A program made the position numbers and the translations under genes. A DNA stretch of 61,774 bases from Chloroflexota bacterium (GTDB lineage Bacteria; Chloroflexota; Dehalococcoidia; Lucifugimonadales; JACPCK01), in contig JACPCK010000055.1 of NCBI GenBank assembly GCA_016179845.1, forward strand, positions 1 to 61,774, read 5' to 3'. How positions within the stretch are numbered: the first letter of the stretch is position 1; each line of letters begins with the position of its first letter. Positions 17,963 to 26,251 of this stretch are shown here, in pieces. Below the pieces are notes generated by a model, which did not search any database, was not told where the DNA came from, and saw only the letters and a list, made by a program, of their open reading frames with translations.

Positions 17963-18454
17963 GTGCCAACCTATGAGTACCGGTGCGAGAGTTGTCGCCA
18001 CCTGTTCACGCTGAAGCAGAGCTTTACTGCCGAAGGCGTAGCCAATTGCCCCCAGTGCCAGGGACAGTCCCACCGCGTCATCAGGGCTCCCGTGGCCGTC
18101 ATCTTCAAGGGGCGGGGCTGGAGCACCTATGGGTACGAGGCATCCCGCGACTACTTCGGCCTCCGTCAGGAGCTACGGGAGGTGCAGCAGCGCCAGGAGC
18201 GCAAGGTGGGCAGCGCCGAGTGGAAAGAGGATCGGGAGGAGCAGGAGCGGACGAAGTGGGAGGGCGCGCAGGAGTCGGCCAATGAGAGGGAGTTCTGGAG
18301 GCAGAAGGCAGTGGAGTTTGGCGATATGACCCCGGAGCAGGCCGATGCCTTCCGGGAAACGGACCTTACAGACAAGCCTCTGGAGAAAACTCTCGATCCC
18401 ACCAAGCTGGTGAACCCCAAGGGCGAGCCTATCGTGGGACCACCACCCCCATAG
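17963..18454 (+). CDS. FmdB family zinc ribbon protein
   Basis: A 163-residue protein that starts with the FmdB signature MPTYEYRCESC and a second CPQC pair, forming a small zinc ribbon (residues 1-45), then a G-R-G-W-S-T-Y motif. The rest is charged and probably helical. FmdB-type proteins are annotated as putative regulators, with little experimental support. GTG 17963 follows AGGAGG with a 5-nt gap. Confidence 0.85.
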   Translation: MPTYEYRCESCRHLFTLKQSFTAEGVANCPQCQGQSHRVIRAPVAVIFKGRGWSTYGYEASRDYFGLRQELREVQQRQERKVGSAEWKEDREEQERTKWEGAQESANEREFWRQKAVEFGDMTPEQADAFRETDLTDKPLEKTLDPTKLVNPKGEPIVGPPPP

Positions 18455-18469
18455 GCGCCTTCGAACTAT

Positions 18470-18502
18470 GACAAGGCCGCTCCCCCTGCGAGCGGCCTTG
18501 TC
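18470..18502. terminator. Bidirectional hairpin between fmdB-like and aceF
   Basis: A perfect 12-bp stem, GACAAGGCCGCT with AGCGGCCTTGTC, and a 9-nt loop lies between convergent genes. T-tracts are poor on both sides. Confidence 0.65.
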
Positions 18503-18527
18503 GCGTTTACGGGCTCTGCTTCCCCCT

Positions 18528-19751
18528 TCACGCAAGAAGAGACGCCGGGTTCTCCAGCAGGCGCTTCACCTCCACCAGGAACCGTGCCCCCTGGGCTCCA
18601 TCGGCGACGCGATGGTCTACAGAGAGGGTCACCTTCATGACTTGAGACACGATTACCTGATCCCCCCGAACGACAGGCACCTTTCTTATGCTGCCTACCG
18701 CCAGCACGCCGCTCTGGGGCGGGTGGATGATGGCGGTAAAGCTCTCCACGTCGTACATGCCCAGGTTGCTCACAGAGAAGGTGCCGCCGGTGTACTCTTC
18801 CGCCATCAGGTGGCCCTTCTGGGCCCTTTCGATCAGGTCTTTGCTGGCCCTGGCTATCTGAGCCAGGCTCTTCTTGTTGCACTCTGGGATGGCCGGCACC
18901 AGCAGACCCTCCTCAACGGCGATGGCGATGCCGATGTTCACCATGGGGTTTAGCTGGAGCTTCCCCTCTCTGTAGAAGGAGTTGAAAGCGCTGTGCTTCC
19001 CCAAGGCCAGGGCACAGGCCTTCACTATCATGTCGTTGACGCTGACCCGAACCCCCTGGGACTCCGGCCCCTTGTTTATCTGGGCCCGCAGCTCCAGACA
19101 CTGGGTCATGTCTATCTCGGCGGTGACGTAGAAGTGGGGAGTGGTCTGCGCGCTGTGCGTCGTCAGCCTGGCGATGGCCTGACGCATACGGGACACCTCC
19201 ACCAGCCGCACCGCCTCCTGCCCTGTAGAGGGCAGGGCCGCAGGGGATGGAGCAGCCTTGCCGGGCTTCGCCGCCCGGACGTCCTGCTCGGTAATGCGGC
19301 CCCCGGGCCCGGTGCCCTTGACGGTGGCCAGGTCTACCCCCAGCTCCTGGGCCAGCCTCCTCGCTATGGGTGTGGCCCTGATCTCACTGATCTCAGCGGT
19401 GGCTTCGGTGGCCCTGGCTGAAGGCTGAGGCGTCTCGGGTGCCGCTTCCTGGCCGACAACTGCTGCGGGAGGAGCCTGGAGGAGCTTTTCAATGTCAGCG
19501 GGTAGAGGCTCCTCCGGGCCGGTTATGATAGCAATGACCTGCCCCACGGGAACGGTGGCGCCCTCCTGGGCCACGATCTTCCTCACAACGCCAGACTCGT
19601 AGGCCTCCATCTCCACCACGGCCTTGTCCGTCTCTATCTCCGCCAGGGGCTCGCCGCGGGTCACCGTTTCCCCTTCCTTTTTAAGCCAGCGGACGATGCG
19701 GCCCTGGTGCATATCGTAGCCCATCTGGGGCATAACCACAGTGGCAGCCAA
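18528..19751 (-). CDS. Dihydrolipoamide acetyltransferase (PDH complex E2)
   Basis: E2 transfers acetyl groups from lipoyl to CoA and forms the complex core. 407 residues. An N-terminal lipoyl domain (1-76) carries the lipoylation lysine in EIETDKAVVEMEA. A linker and peripheral-subunit-binding domain follow (ATPIARRLAQELGVDLATV, about 125-160). The C-terminal catalytic domain ends with the active-site DHRVADGAQGARFL. It is the last gene of the pdh operon, 51 nt after pdhB. Confidence 0.92.
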   Translation of the reverse strand: MAATVVMPQMGYDMHQGRIVRWLKKEGETVTRGEPLAEIETDKAVVEMEAYESGVVRKIVAQEGATVPVGQVIAIITGPEEPLPADIEKLLQAPPAAVVGQEAAPETPQPSARATEATAEISEIRATPIARRLAQELGVDLATVKGTGPGGRITEQDVRAAKPGKAAPSPAALPSTGQEAVRLVEVSRMRQAIARLTTHSAQTTPHFYVTAEIDMTQCLELRAQINKGPESQGVRVSVNDMIVKACALALGKHSAFNSFYREGKLQLNPMVNIGIAIAVEEGLLVPAIPECNKKSLAQIARASKDLIERAQKGHLMAEEYTGGTFSVSNLGMYDVESFTAIIHPPQSGVLAVGSIRKVPVVRGDQVIVSQVMKVTLSVDHRVADGAQGARFLVEVKRLLENPASLLA

Positions 19752-19802
19752 GGTATACTCCTCCCTTACTTCAAGGGTGATGAAGGTATACTGGGCAAAG
19801 GG

Positions 19803-20780
19803 CTACAGCCCAAACCTGGACTCCACCGCCTTGACGACGGCATCTTCGTTGGGGATGCCGCTCCGCTCAAGGCGTCCGTTGTAGGGCGCAGGGGCGTCTG
19901 CGCCGGCCACCCTCACCACGGGCCCGTCCAGGTGATCGAAGGCCTGCTCCTGGATGAGAAGCGCAAGGAGTGGGCCAATGCCCCCGCTCTGCCAGCCCTC
20001 CTCAACGATGACGGCTCTATGAGTCTTCCTGACCGAGTTGACAACCGCCTCCGTATCCAGCGGGCGGAGGGTCCGCAGGTCTATCACCTCGCTCTCGACG
20101 CCGCGCCTTGCCAGTTGCTCAGCCGCGGCGAGGGCAATATGGACCATGCGGGAGTAGGCCACGATGGTCAGGTGAGACCCTTGACGTTTGACCTCGGCCA
20201 ATCCCAGGGGCACCTCATAGTACTCATCAGGCACCTGGCCCCTGACTCCATAGAGGAGGGCGTGCTCGGCAAAGATAACGGTGTTCCTGTCCTTCAGGCA
20301 AGCGCGGAAGAGCCCCAAGGCATCGTAAGGGGTTGCCGGGGCCACCACCCTGAGCCCAGGAACCGTCGCATACCATCCCTCGAAGCTCTGGGAGTGGGTG
20401 GCGCCTAGCTGCCCCCCGCCACCGGTGACCGTGCGGATCAAGAGGGGGACCTCCAGTTGCCCGCCAGACATGTAGTGCAGCTTGGCGGCGGTGTTCACAA
20501 TCTGGTCAGCGGCCAGCAGGCTGAAGTTGATGGTCATCAGCTCCACTATGGGGCGCATCCCCGCCAGTGCCGCTCCTATGCCTGCCCCTACGATGACAGC
20601 TTCCGAGATGGGCGTATCCCTGACCCGCTCTGGGCCATATTGCTTCCATAGCCCGCGAGTGACGGCATAGGCGCCGCCGTAGGCACCGATGTCCTCCCCC
20701 ATGAGAAAGACGCCGGGGTCCCGCTCAAGGGCCTCTTTGAGGGCTCTGTTGAGGGCCTCACGAAGGGTCAGCTCTGCCAC
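19803..20780 (-). CDS. pdhB: Pyruvate dehydrogenase E1 component, beta subunit
   Basis: 325 residues, normal for E1 beta or the related 2-oxoacid and acetoin dehydrogenases. Conserved stretches include FLMGEDIGAYGGAYAVT, RDTPISEAVIVGAGIGAA and GGGGQLGATHSQSFEGW. The C-terminal transketolase domain binds E2. With the alpha subunit it carries out thiamine-diphosphate-dependent decarboxylation. It starts 12 nt after pdhA. A branched-chain or acetoin substrate cannot be excluded. Confidence 0.92.
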   Translation of the reverse strand: MAELTLREALNRALKEALERDPGVFLMGEDIGAYGGAYAVTRGLWKQYGPERVRDTPISEAVIVGAGIGAALAGMRPIVELMTINFSLLAADQIVNTAAKLHYMSGGQLEVPLLIRTVTGGGGQLGATHSQSFEGWYATVPGLRVVAPATPYDALGLFRACLKDRNTVIFAEHALLYGVRGQVPDEYYEVPLGLAEVKRQGSHLTIVAYSRMVHIALAAAEQLARRGVESEVIDLRTLRPLDTEAVVNSVRKTHRAVIVEEGWQSGGIGPLLALLIQEQAFDHLDGPVVRVAGADAPAPYNGRLERSGIPNEDAVVKAVESRFGL

Positions 20781-20792
20781 AGCCCTTTGCCT

Positions 20793-21767
20793 CTATGCAT
20801 AGATGTCCTCCACAAGCGTCTCGGGAGGAGGTTCGGGACTCTCCTCAGCAAATCGAACCGCTTCCTCAATTTCCCTCTCCACCTCCCCTTCGATCATCTC
20901 CACCTCCCCCTGACCCGCCCAGCCCTCCTCCGTGAGAAAACGCCGGAAGTTAGAGAGCGGGTCCCTGGGCCTCCACAGGGCCTCTTCCTCCTTGTCCCGG
21001 TACTCCTCAGGGTCGGCCATGGAGTGGCCGCGAAAGCGGTAGGTCTCCGCCTCGATGAAATATGGGCCCTTGCCGGAGCGGCACCACTCCAGGGCCTCCT
21101 GGGTCGTATCTCGCACCGCCAGAATGTCCATGCCGTCCACCCGCCGGGCCGCCATGCGGTAGTGGTCGGCGGCCCTGTGGACCTCGCGGCCCCCGGCGAA
21201 GGTCCGGTCGATGTGGGAGCCCATCCCGTACAGGTTATTCTCCAGGAAGAACAGGACCGGCAGCTTCCACAGGGAGGCCAGGTTCATGGACTCATGAAAC
21301 TCACCCTGGTTCAGGGCGCCATCCCCGAAGAAGCAAAGCGCCACGCTCTTCTCTGCCCGAAGCTTGGAAGCCAGAGCCAGCCCCACGGCGACAGGGAGCT
21401 GGCCTCCAACTATGGCGTAGCCCCCCATAAAGTTAAGCCTCCGGTCGAAGAGGTGCATGGAACCGCCCTTACCCTTGCTGGAGCCGGTTACCTTGCCAAA
21501 GAGCTCTGCCATGACCACCTTCGGAGCAATGCCTCGCGCCAGGGCATGGCCGTGGTCCCGGTAGTGGGTTACCACGTAGTCCTCCGGCTGGAGAACAGGG
21601 ATAGACCCCACCGCTATGGCTTCCTCGCCAATGTAGAGGTGGAGGAAGCCCCGAATCTTGCCCAGCATGTACATCTGGGCGCTCTTCTCCTCAAAGCGAC
21701 GGATGAGGAACATCTGGCGGTAGAGCTGGGCCACCAGCTCCTTGCTCAGCTTCTCCTTGACCTTCAT
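20793..21767 (-). CDS. pdhA: Pyruvate dehydrogenase E1 component, alpha subunit
   Basis: 324 residues. The thiamine diphosphate and Mg-binding motif runs from FFGDGALNQGEFHE to the NN in FFLENNLYGM. The conserved loop YRFRGHSMADPEEY is present. It transfers the hydroxyethyl group to E2 lipoyl arms. GAAGG-type ribosome site near ATG 21767. The gene upstream is the truncated lpd. Confidence 0.93.
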   Translation of the reverse strand: MKVKEKLSKELVAQLYRQMFLIRRFEEKSAQMYMLGKIRGFLHLYIGEEAIAVGSIPVLQPEDYVVTHYRDHGHALARGIAPKVVMAELFGKVTGSSKGKGGSMHLFDRRLNFMGGYAIVGGQLPVAVGLALASKLRAEKSVALCFFGDGALNQGEFHESMNLASLWKLPVLFFLENNLYGMGSHIDRTFAGGREVHRAADHYRMAARRVDGMDILAVRDTTQEALEWCRSGKGPYFIEAETYRFRGHSMADPEEYRDKEEEALWRPRDPLSNFRRFLTEEGWAGQGEVEMIEGEVEREIEEAVRFAEESPEPPPETLVEDIYA

Positions 21768-21816
21768 AGCCTTTCCTTCTCCCCGGAGGAGTGACGAGGG
21801 TCGGTCCCTTTCCTGT

Positions 21817-23151
21817 CTAGATATGGATGGCCTCCCCCAGGGCTGCCAGGGCTGCCTCTTTCACCGCCTCTGAAAGGGTGGGATGAGAGTGGACCAGCCA
21901 CCCAGCCTCAGTGACAGTGCCCTCCAGCAGGCGGGCCATGGAGACCTCCGCCAGGATCTCGGTCACTTCGGGGCCCACCATGTGGGCGCCCAGGATCTCG
22001 CCATAAGCCTCGTCGGCCACGATCTTGACGAGGCCCTGGGCCTCCCCCAGGGCCTGCGCTTTGCCATTGGCCAGGAAGGGGAACCTGCCCACTTTTACCT
22101 TGTGTCCCTTTTCAATGGCCTCCCTCTCCGTGAGGCCAAAGCTGGCCACCTGGGGTTGGCAGTAGACGGCCCGGGGCATCAGCCGGTAGTCCAGGGGCCT
22201 GGTCTCCCTCCCGGCGATGGCCTCTGCAGCCAGGACCCCCTGGGCCGAGGCCACATGGGCGAGGAGCAGCTTGCCCGTCACATCGCCGATGGCGTAGATA
22301 CCAGGCACGTTGGTCTGCATCCGGTCGTCGACAGGAATGTATCCCTTCTCAACGGCCACACCCAGCCCTTCAAGGCCCAGGCCATCCACATTGCCCTGAA
22401 CCCCCACGGAGACCAGGACCAGGTCTGTCTGAAGCTCCTTCACCCCGGAGGGCGTCTCGACGGTAGCCCTGGCGGCGCCCTGGCCCCTCGCCAGGCCGAC
22501 CACCTTGGAGCCTGTGTGGAAGCTGATCCCCTGGCGGCTGAAGGCCCGCTCTATCTGCTGGCTGATCTCCTCATCCTCCAGAGGCAGCAGGTGAGGCAGC
22601 AGCTCCACCACCGTCACCTGCACCCCATAGGCGTTGTAAAGGTAGGCAAACTCCATTCCTGTAGCCCCGCCTCCGACGATCAGGGCCGAGGAGGGCAGGG
22701 CCTTCCTTTCCAGTGCCTCACGACTGGTTATGACCAGGGCGCCGTCCGCCTCCAGGCCTGGAAGGGCACGGGGGCGAGCGCCGGTAGCGACAACGATGCT
22801 GCTGGCCGTCAGACGCTGGCCCGTGTCAAGGACCTCCACCTGTCCGGCCTGCCGGATGATGGCAGTGCCCTTCACATGCTCCACCCGGTTCTTCCTGAGC
22901 AGGGTGTGCACGCCCCGGACCATTCGGTCCACCACCTGCCGGCTCCGGTCCACAGCCTTGCCGAAGTCCAGTCGAAGCCCGTCAAAAGCTATGCCCCACT
23001 CCTCGGGCCGCTTGAGGAAGGAAACGATCTCGGCGTTCCTCAGCAGGGCCTTGCTGGGGATGCAGCCCCAGTTGAGGCAGATGCCGCCCACCTCGTCCTT
23101 CTCAACGACGCAGGTCTTCAGGCCAAGCTGGGAGGCCCTGATGGCCGCCAC
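21817..23151 (-). CDS. Dihydrolipoyl dehydrogenase (E3), N-terminus truncated
   Basis: E3 reoxidises lipoyl groups using FAD and NAD. The redox disulfide GGICLNWGCIPSKALL, the NAD-binding GGGATGMEFAYLY and the C-terminal HSHPTLSEAVKEA are all intact. The first about 20 residues of the family, holding the FAD GxGxxG loop, are missing: sequence upstream reads KLGHYPL before GGYVAAIRA instead of a VIGGGPGGYVAAIRA-type start, and no ATG is found before an in-frame stop. The break coincides with a TAGTGTCCT repeat end. GTG 23151 is preceded by AGGAGG (formed by two Gly codons) with a 4-nt spacer, so a shortened product could still be made. FAD binding would be impaired. Confidence 0.85.
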   Translation of the reverse strand: MAAIRASQLGLKTCVVEKDEVGGICLNWGCIPSKALLRNAEIVSFLKRPEEWGIAFDGLRLDFGKAVDRSRQVVDRMVRGVHTLLRKNRVEHVKGTAIIRQAGQVEVLDTGQRLTASSIVVATGARPRALPGLEADGALVITSREALERKALPSSALIVGGGATGMEFAYLYNAYGVQVTVVELLPHLLPLEDEEISQQIERAFSRQGISFHTGSKVVGLARGQGAARATVETPSGVKELQTDLVLVSVGVQGNVDGLGLEGLGVAVEKGYIPVDDRMQTNVPGIYAIGDVTGKLLLAHVASAQGVLAAEAIAGRETRPLDYRLMPRAVYCQPQVASFGLTEREAIEKGHKVKVGRFPFLANGKAQALGEAQGLVKIVADEAYGEILGAHMVGPEVTEILAEVSMARLLEGTVTEAGWLVHSHPTLSEAVKEAALAALGEAIHI

Positions 23152-23167
23152 GTATCCTCCTAGCGGG

Positions 23168-23196
23168 TAGTGTCCTAATTTGGGATGAATGACACT
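23168..23196. repeat. MITE-end-like sequence at the lpd break
   Basis: TAGTGTCCT at 23168-23176 matches the right terminal repeat of the element at 26058-26251. AGTGTC (23169-23174) and GACACT (23191-23196) also form an inverted repeat. It marks the point where lpd loses its N-terminus. Confidence 0.45.
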
Positions 23197-23197
23197 T

Positions 23198-23410
23198 TTA
23201 GATGCTTTCTAGCCAATCGCCAGGGAAACAGCCAACTGCCAGTCGTGCTGGACTAGGGGGATTCGTTTGAACAGGTGTATCTAAACGGACACGGTAGGAG
23301 CCGTCAGACTCTCTACCTTCTATTCGACCAGCTTGGCCACGTAATTGCCTGGGACTGACTTCACGACAAGTTTTGATTCGAACGCGGTCGTTGTCACTCA
23401 ATGGACTCAT
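23198..23410 (-). CDS. Small basic hypothetical protein (70 aa)
   Basis: From ATG 23410, preceded by GGAGAAGAG, this frame encodes a 70-residue protein with DNDRVRIKTCREVSPRQLRG and GSYRVRLDTPV, reminiscent of small SH3/KOW-like folds. No family is recognised with certainty. It lies between the truncated lpd and purL, next to a repeat end, and may have arrived with the sequence that broke lpd. The wider frame to 23497 adds residues without a start signal. Confidence 0.5.
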   Translation of the reverse strand: MSPLSDNDRVRIKTCREVSPRQLRGQAGRIEGRESDGSYRVRLDTPVQTNPPSPARLAVGCFPGDWLESI

Positions 23411-23521
23411 AGTCTCTTCTCCATGATACTCACTGGCAATAGCCGCCCTCACCGCCTTCTCCGGCGAGTCCACAGGCCCTTGGTGGAGCACGGCCACGAA
23501 GCGGCGCCTCTTCTTGCATCC

Positions 23522-25726
23522 CTAGGCCAGACCACTTCGGTAGTCCGATGCCAGTTCGGCCACCGCAACCTGCAGAAGGCCCGGGACCGTCAGCTCTTCG
23601 CCACCCACTCTTCCCAACACCGTCAAAGGCACGGCCCGACGCCTGGCCATAGCCCTCAGTCTGGGAAGATGGGCCCTGGGAAGGGAGACCACTACGCGGG
23701 ACTGGCCTTCGCCGAAGAGGGCAGAGTCCCAGCGGCCCTCCACCCGGGATGTGCCCTGAAAGCCGACTCCCCCGGCGATGCAACACTCGGCAAGGGCAAC
23801 GGCCACCCCACCCTCGGAACAATCGTGGGCTGAACGCAGGAGGCCCCTCTCCAGGGCGCGGACCACCAGACCCTGGACCCGGGCCTCCAGCTCCAGGTCC
23901 AGGTAGGGTCTCCCGGCCACCAGGCCGTGAAAGAGCTCCAGAAACTCGCTCCCCGCCAACGTGGCGGGATCGCCAGAGAACCCAGACTGCCCCAGCAGCA
24001 CCACCACATCCCCCGCCTCACGGAAGGTCATCGTAGCATGCCTGGAGACATCCTCCAGGATGCCCAGGGCGCCAACGACAGGCGTTGGATATACGGCCTT
24101 GGCCTCCGTCTCGTTATACAGGCTCACGTTGCCGCTCACCACGGGCACCCCCAGGCGGCGGCAGGCCTCAGCCATTCCTTTGATGCACTCCTCTAGCTGA
24201 TAATAGACCTGGGGGCGCTCCGGATTGCCAAAGTTGAGCCCGTCGGTGATGGCCACCGGCCTGGCTCCCACACAGGCGACGTTGCGGCAGGCCTCAGCCA
24301 CTGCAATAGCCCCTCCCATGTAGGGGTCCAGGTAGCAGTAGCGGCCGTTGCCGTCGATGGCCAGGGCGATGCCGAGCCCTCCCTCCTTCAGACGCAGGAC
24401 CGCGGCGTCAGCCGCCCCAGGAGGGACGACTGTGTTTAGCTGCACCTGGTGGTCGTACTGGCGGAAGACAGACTCCCGGCTGGCTACATTGGGGGAGGCC
24501 AGCACTCGCTTCAGGGCTTCGGCGGGCGGTATCTCCGGCAGGGGCAACCGCCCCAGGTCGAAGGACTGGAGTGCCTCCAGCCCCTCAGGCTTTCTGCCTT
24601 GAAGCCGGTACTGGGGCGCATCTACTAGAGTTTGCACCGGCAGCTCCGCCACCAGGGCGCTGCCGTCGTACACCCGGACCAGGCCGTCATCGGTGACGAG
24701 GCCGATGACGGCCCAGGTCAGGTCCCACTTTTCGAACACCTCCCTCACCCGCTCCTCGTAGCCCCCCCTCACCACCAGGAGCATCCTCTCCTGGGACTCA
24801 GAAAGCATCACCTCATAGGGGGTCATGCCTGCTTCCCGCCTGGGGACCCGGGCCACATCCACAACCACACCCCCACTGCCCCGCGCAGCCGATTCGACGC
24901 AGGCGCTGGTAAGGCCCGCTGCCCCCAGGTCCTGCATGCCGACCACACCTTCAGGGACACGCTCCAGCACCTCCAGGCAGGCCTCGATCAGCACCTTCTC
25001 CAGAAAGGGGTTGCCCACCTGGACAGTGGGCCTGAGCTCCCGCTCCGCCTCGAAGGTCCTGGACGCCAGGCCGGAGGCGCCGTGGATGCCGTCCCTTCCC
25101 GTGTCCGCCCCCACCAACATAAGAATGTTGCCCACCCCCGTGGCCCTGGCCCGTACAAGGCGGCTGTGAGGCATCAGGCCCACGCACATCGCGTTCACCA
25201 GCGGGTTGTGGGTGTAGCTCTCGGAGAAGGCTATCTCCCCGGCCACATCGGGGACCCCTATGCAGTTGCCGTACCAGGATATGCCGCCCACCACGCCTTC
25301 GAAGAGGTAGCGGTTCCGGGCCTGAGAAAGGGGGCCGAAGCGGAGGGAGTTGAGGAGGGCGATGGGCCTGGCCCCCATGGTAAGAATATCCCGCACAATG
25401 CCCCCGACACCCGTGGCAGCCCCCTGGAAGGGCTCCACCGCCGAGGGGTGGTTGTGGGACTCCACCTTCATGACCACCGCCAGGTCACCCCCCACATCCA
25501 CCACTCCGGCGTTTTCCTCTCCAGGCCCTACCAGAACCCTGGGCGACTCCCTGGGGAAGAGTCCCAAAAGGGGTCTGGAGTGCTTGTAGCCGCAGTGCTC
25601 ACTCCACAGGGCGCCAAACATGCCTAGCTCCACATGGCTAGGCTCCCGCCCCAGGCGCTCCACAATCGCCTCGTACTCCGCTTCGGAGAGGGCTATCTCC
25701 TGGAGGGTCTCCTTAGTGACAGGCAC
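23522..25726 (-). CDS. purL: Phosphoribosylformylglycinamidine synthase subunit PurL
   Basis: PurL makes FGAM from FGAR, ATP and ammonia in purine synthesis. 734 residues, typical of the small (purQ-dependent) form. The N-terminal GALWSEHCGYKHSRPLL and VMKVESHNHPSAVEPFQGAATGVGG are signature stretches for ATP and substrate binding. The C-terminal half repeats the AIR-synthase fold (HDCSEGGVAVALAECC). It needs PurQ (at 34688) and normally PurS. It starts at GTG 25726, 22 nt after a small unknown gene. Confidence 0.95.
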   Translation of the reverse strand: MPVTKETLQEIALSEAEYEAIVERLGREPSHVELGMFGALWSEHCGYKHSRPLLGLFPRESPRVLVGPGEENAGVVDVGGDLAVVMKVESHNHPSAVEPFQGAATGVGGIVRDILTMGARPIALLNSLRFGPLSQARNRYLFEGVVGGISWYGNCIGVPDVAGEIAFSESYTHNPLVNAMCVGLMPHSRLVRARATGVGNILMLVGADTGRDGIHGASGLASRTFEAERELRPTVQVGNPFLEKVLIEACLEVLERVPEGVVGMQDLGAAGLTSACVESAARGSGGVVVDVARVPRREAGMTPYEVMLSESQERMLLVVRGGYEERVREVFEKWDLTWAVIGLVTDDGLVRVYDGSALVAELPVQTLVDAPQYRLQGRKPEGLEALQSFDLGRLPLPEIPPAEALKRVLASPNVASRESVFRQYDHQVQLNTVVPPGAADAAVLRLKEGGLGIALAIDGNGRYCYLDPYMGGAIAVAEACRNVACVGARPVAITDGLNFGNPERPQVYYQLEECIKGMAEACRRLGVPVVSGNVSLYNETEAKAVYPTPVVGALGILEDVSRHATMTFREAGDVVVLLGQSGFSGDPATLAGSEFLELFHGLVAGRPYLDLELEARVQGLVVRALERGLLRSAHDCSEGGVAVALAECCIAGGVGFQGTSRVEGRWDSALFGEGQSRVVVSLPRAHLPRLRAMARRRAVPLTVLGRVGGEELTVPGLLQVAVAELASDYRSGLA

Positions 25727-25748
25727 CTTTCGCGCTGCTCCTGTGAGG

Positions 25749-26012
25749 CTAGTTTCTGCGCAGGTGAAGGAGGAACTCCTCCTGGTCTACCTCTTTGCCT
25801 TGCCGCAGGGAAAGGATGATGTACTCCATGAACACGCGGGCCAGGCCTGGGTATTTGAGGGCATCGGCGCCGAGGGTTATCCGGGGCACTGGCCCGCGGA
25901 AGTCGATGGACACCCTGGCAGGCTCCTCCTCGCTTACCATCAATTCGATAGTCGTAGCGCTGGACTTCTCTACCCGCTCCTTGAAGCGGCTCAGGAACTC
26001 AGCGTCGTCCAT
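25749..26012 (-). CDS. Hypothetical protein (87 aa) upstream of purL
   Basis: An 87-residue acidic protein with helical ends and a central FRGPVPRITLGADALKYPGLAR segment. It occupies the position often held by purS, and its size is similar, but it shows none of the PurS beta-strand features such as the VGKYIEL-type motif, so I do not call it PurS. Probably cotranscribed with purL. Function unknown. Confidence 0.7.
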   Translation of the reverse strand: MDDAEFLSRFKERVEKSSATTIELMVSEEEPARVSIDFRGPVPRITLGADALKYPGLARVFMEYIILSLRQGKEVDQEEFLLHLRRN

Positions 26013-26057
26013 AGTATAGACCGGTGCTAGGAATGCCGGGTAATACAGAGACCTGAT

Positions 26058-26251
26058 CTAGTGTGGTGTCTCCGAAGTTCACCTCCAATGTCATTGCGAG
26101 GCCCGACGAAGGAGGGCCGTGGCAATCTCGCGGCGGGGTCTGTCCCACCGCCAGATTCGCGGCGGGGTCTGTCCCACCGCCAGATTGCTTCGTCGGCTGC
26201 CGCCTCCTCGCAATGACAATTCGTAAGCGTATTTCAGGGACAGGACACTAG
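26058..26251. mobile_element. MITE-like repeat with imperfect terminal inverted repeats
   Basis: The 194-bp element starts CTAGTGTGGTGTCTCCGAA and its reverse complement starts CTAGTGTCCTGTCCCTGAA. Inside, ATTGCGAGG near the left and CCTCGCAATGAC near the right form a second inverted pair. A 29-bp unit is repeated exactly in tandem (26128-26156 and 26157-26185). No coding frame. The right end supplies the stop codon of the VWA gene. Confidence 0.7.

Noticed and set aside
25749-26012. PurS
   Set aside because: Position and size fit, but the sequence lacks recognisable PurS features, so the name is not supported.
26128-26185. CRISPR array
   Set aside because: Only two directly adjacent 29-bp copies without spacers, inside a MITE-like element; no cas genes in the window.
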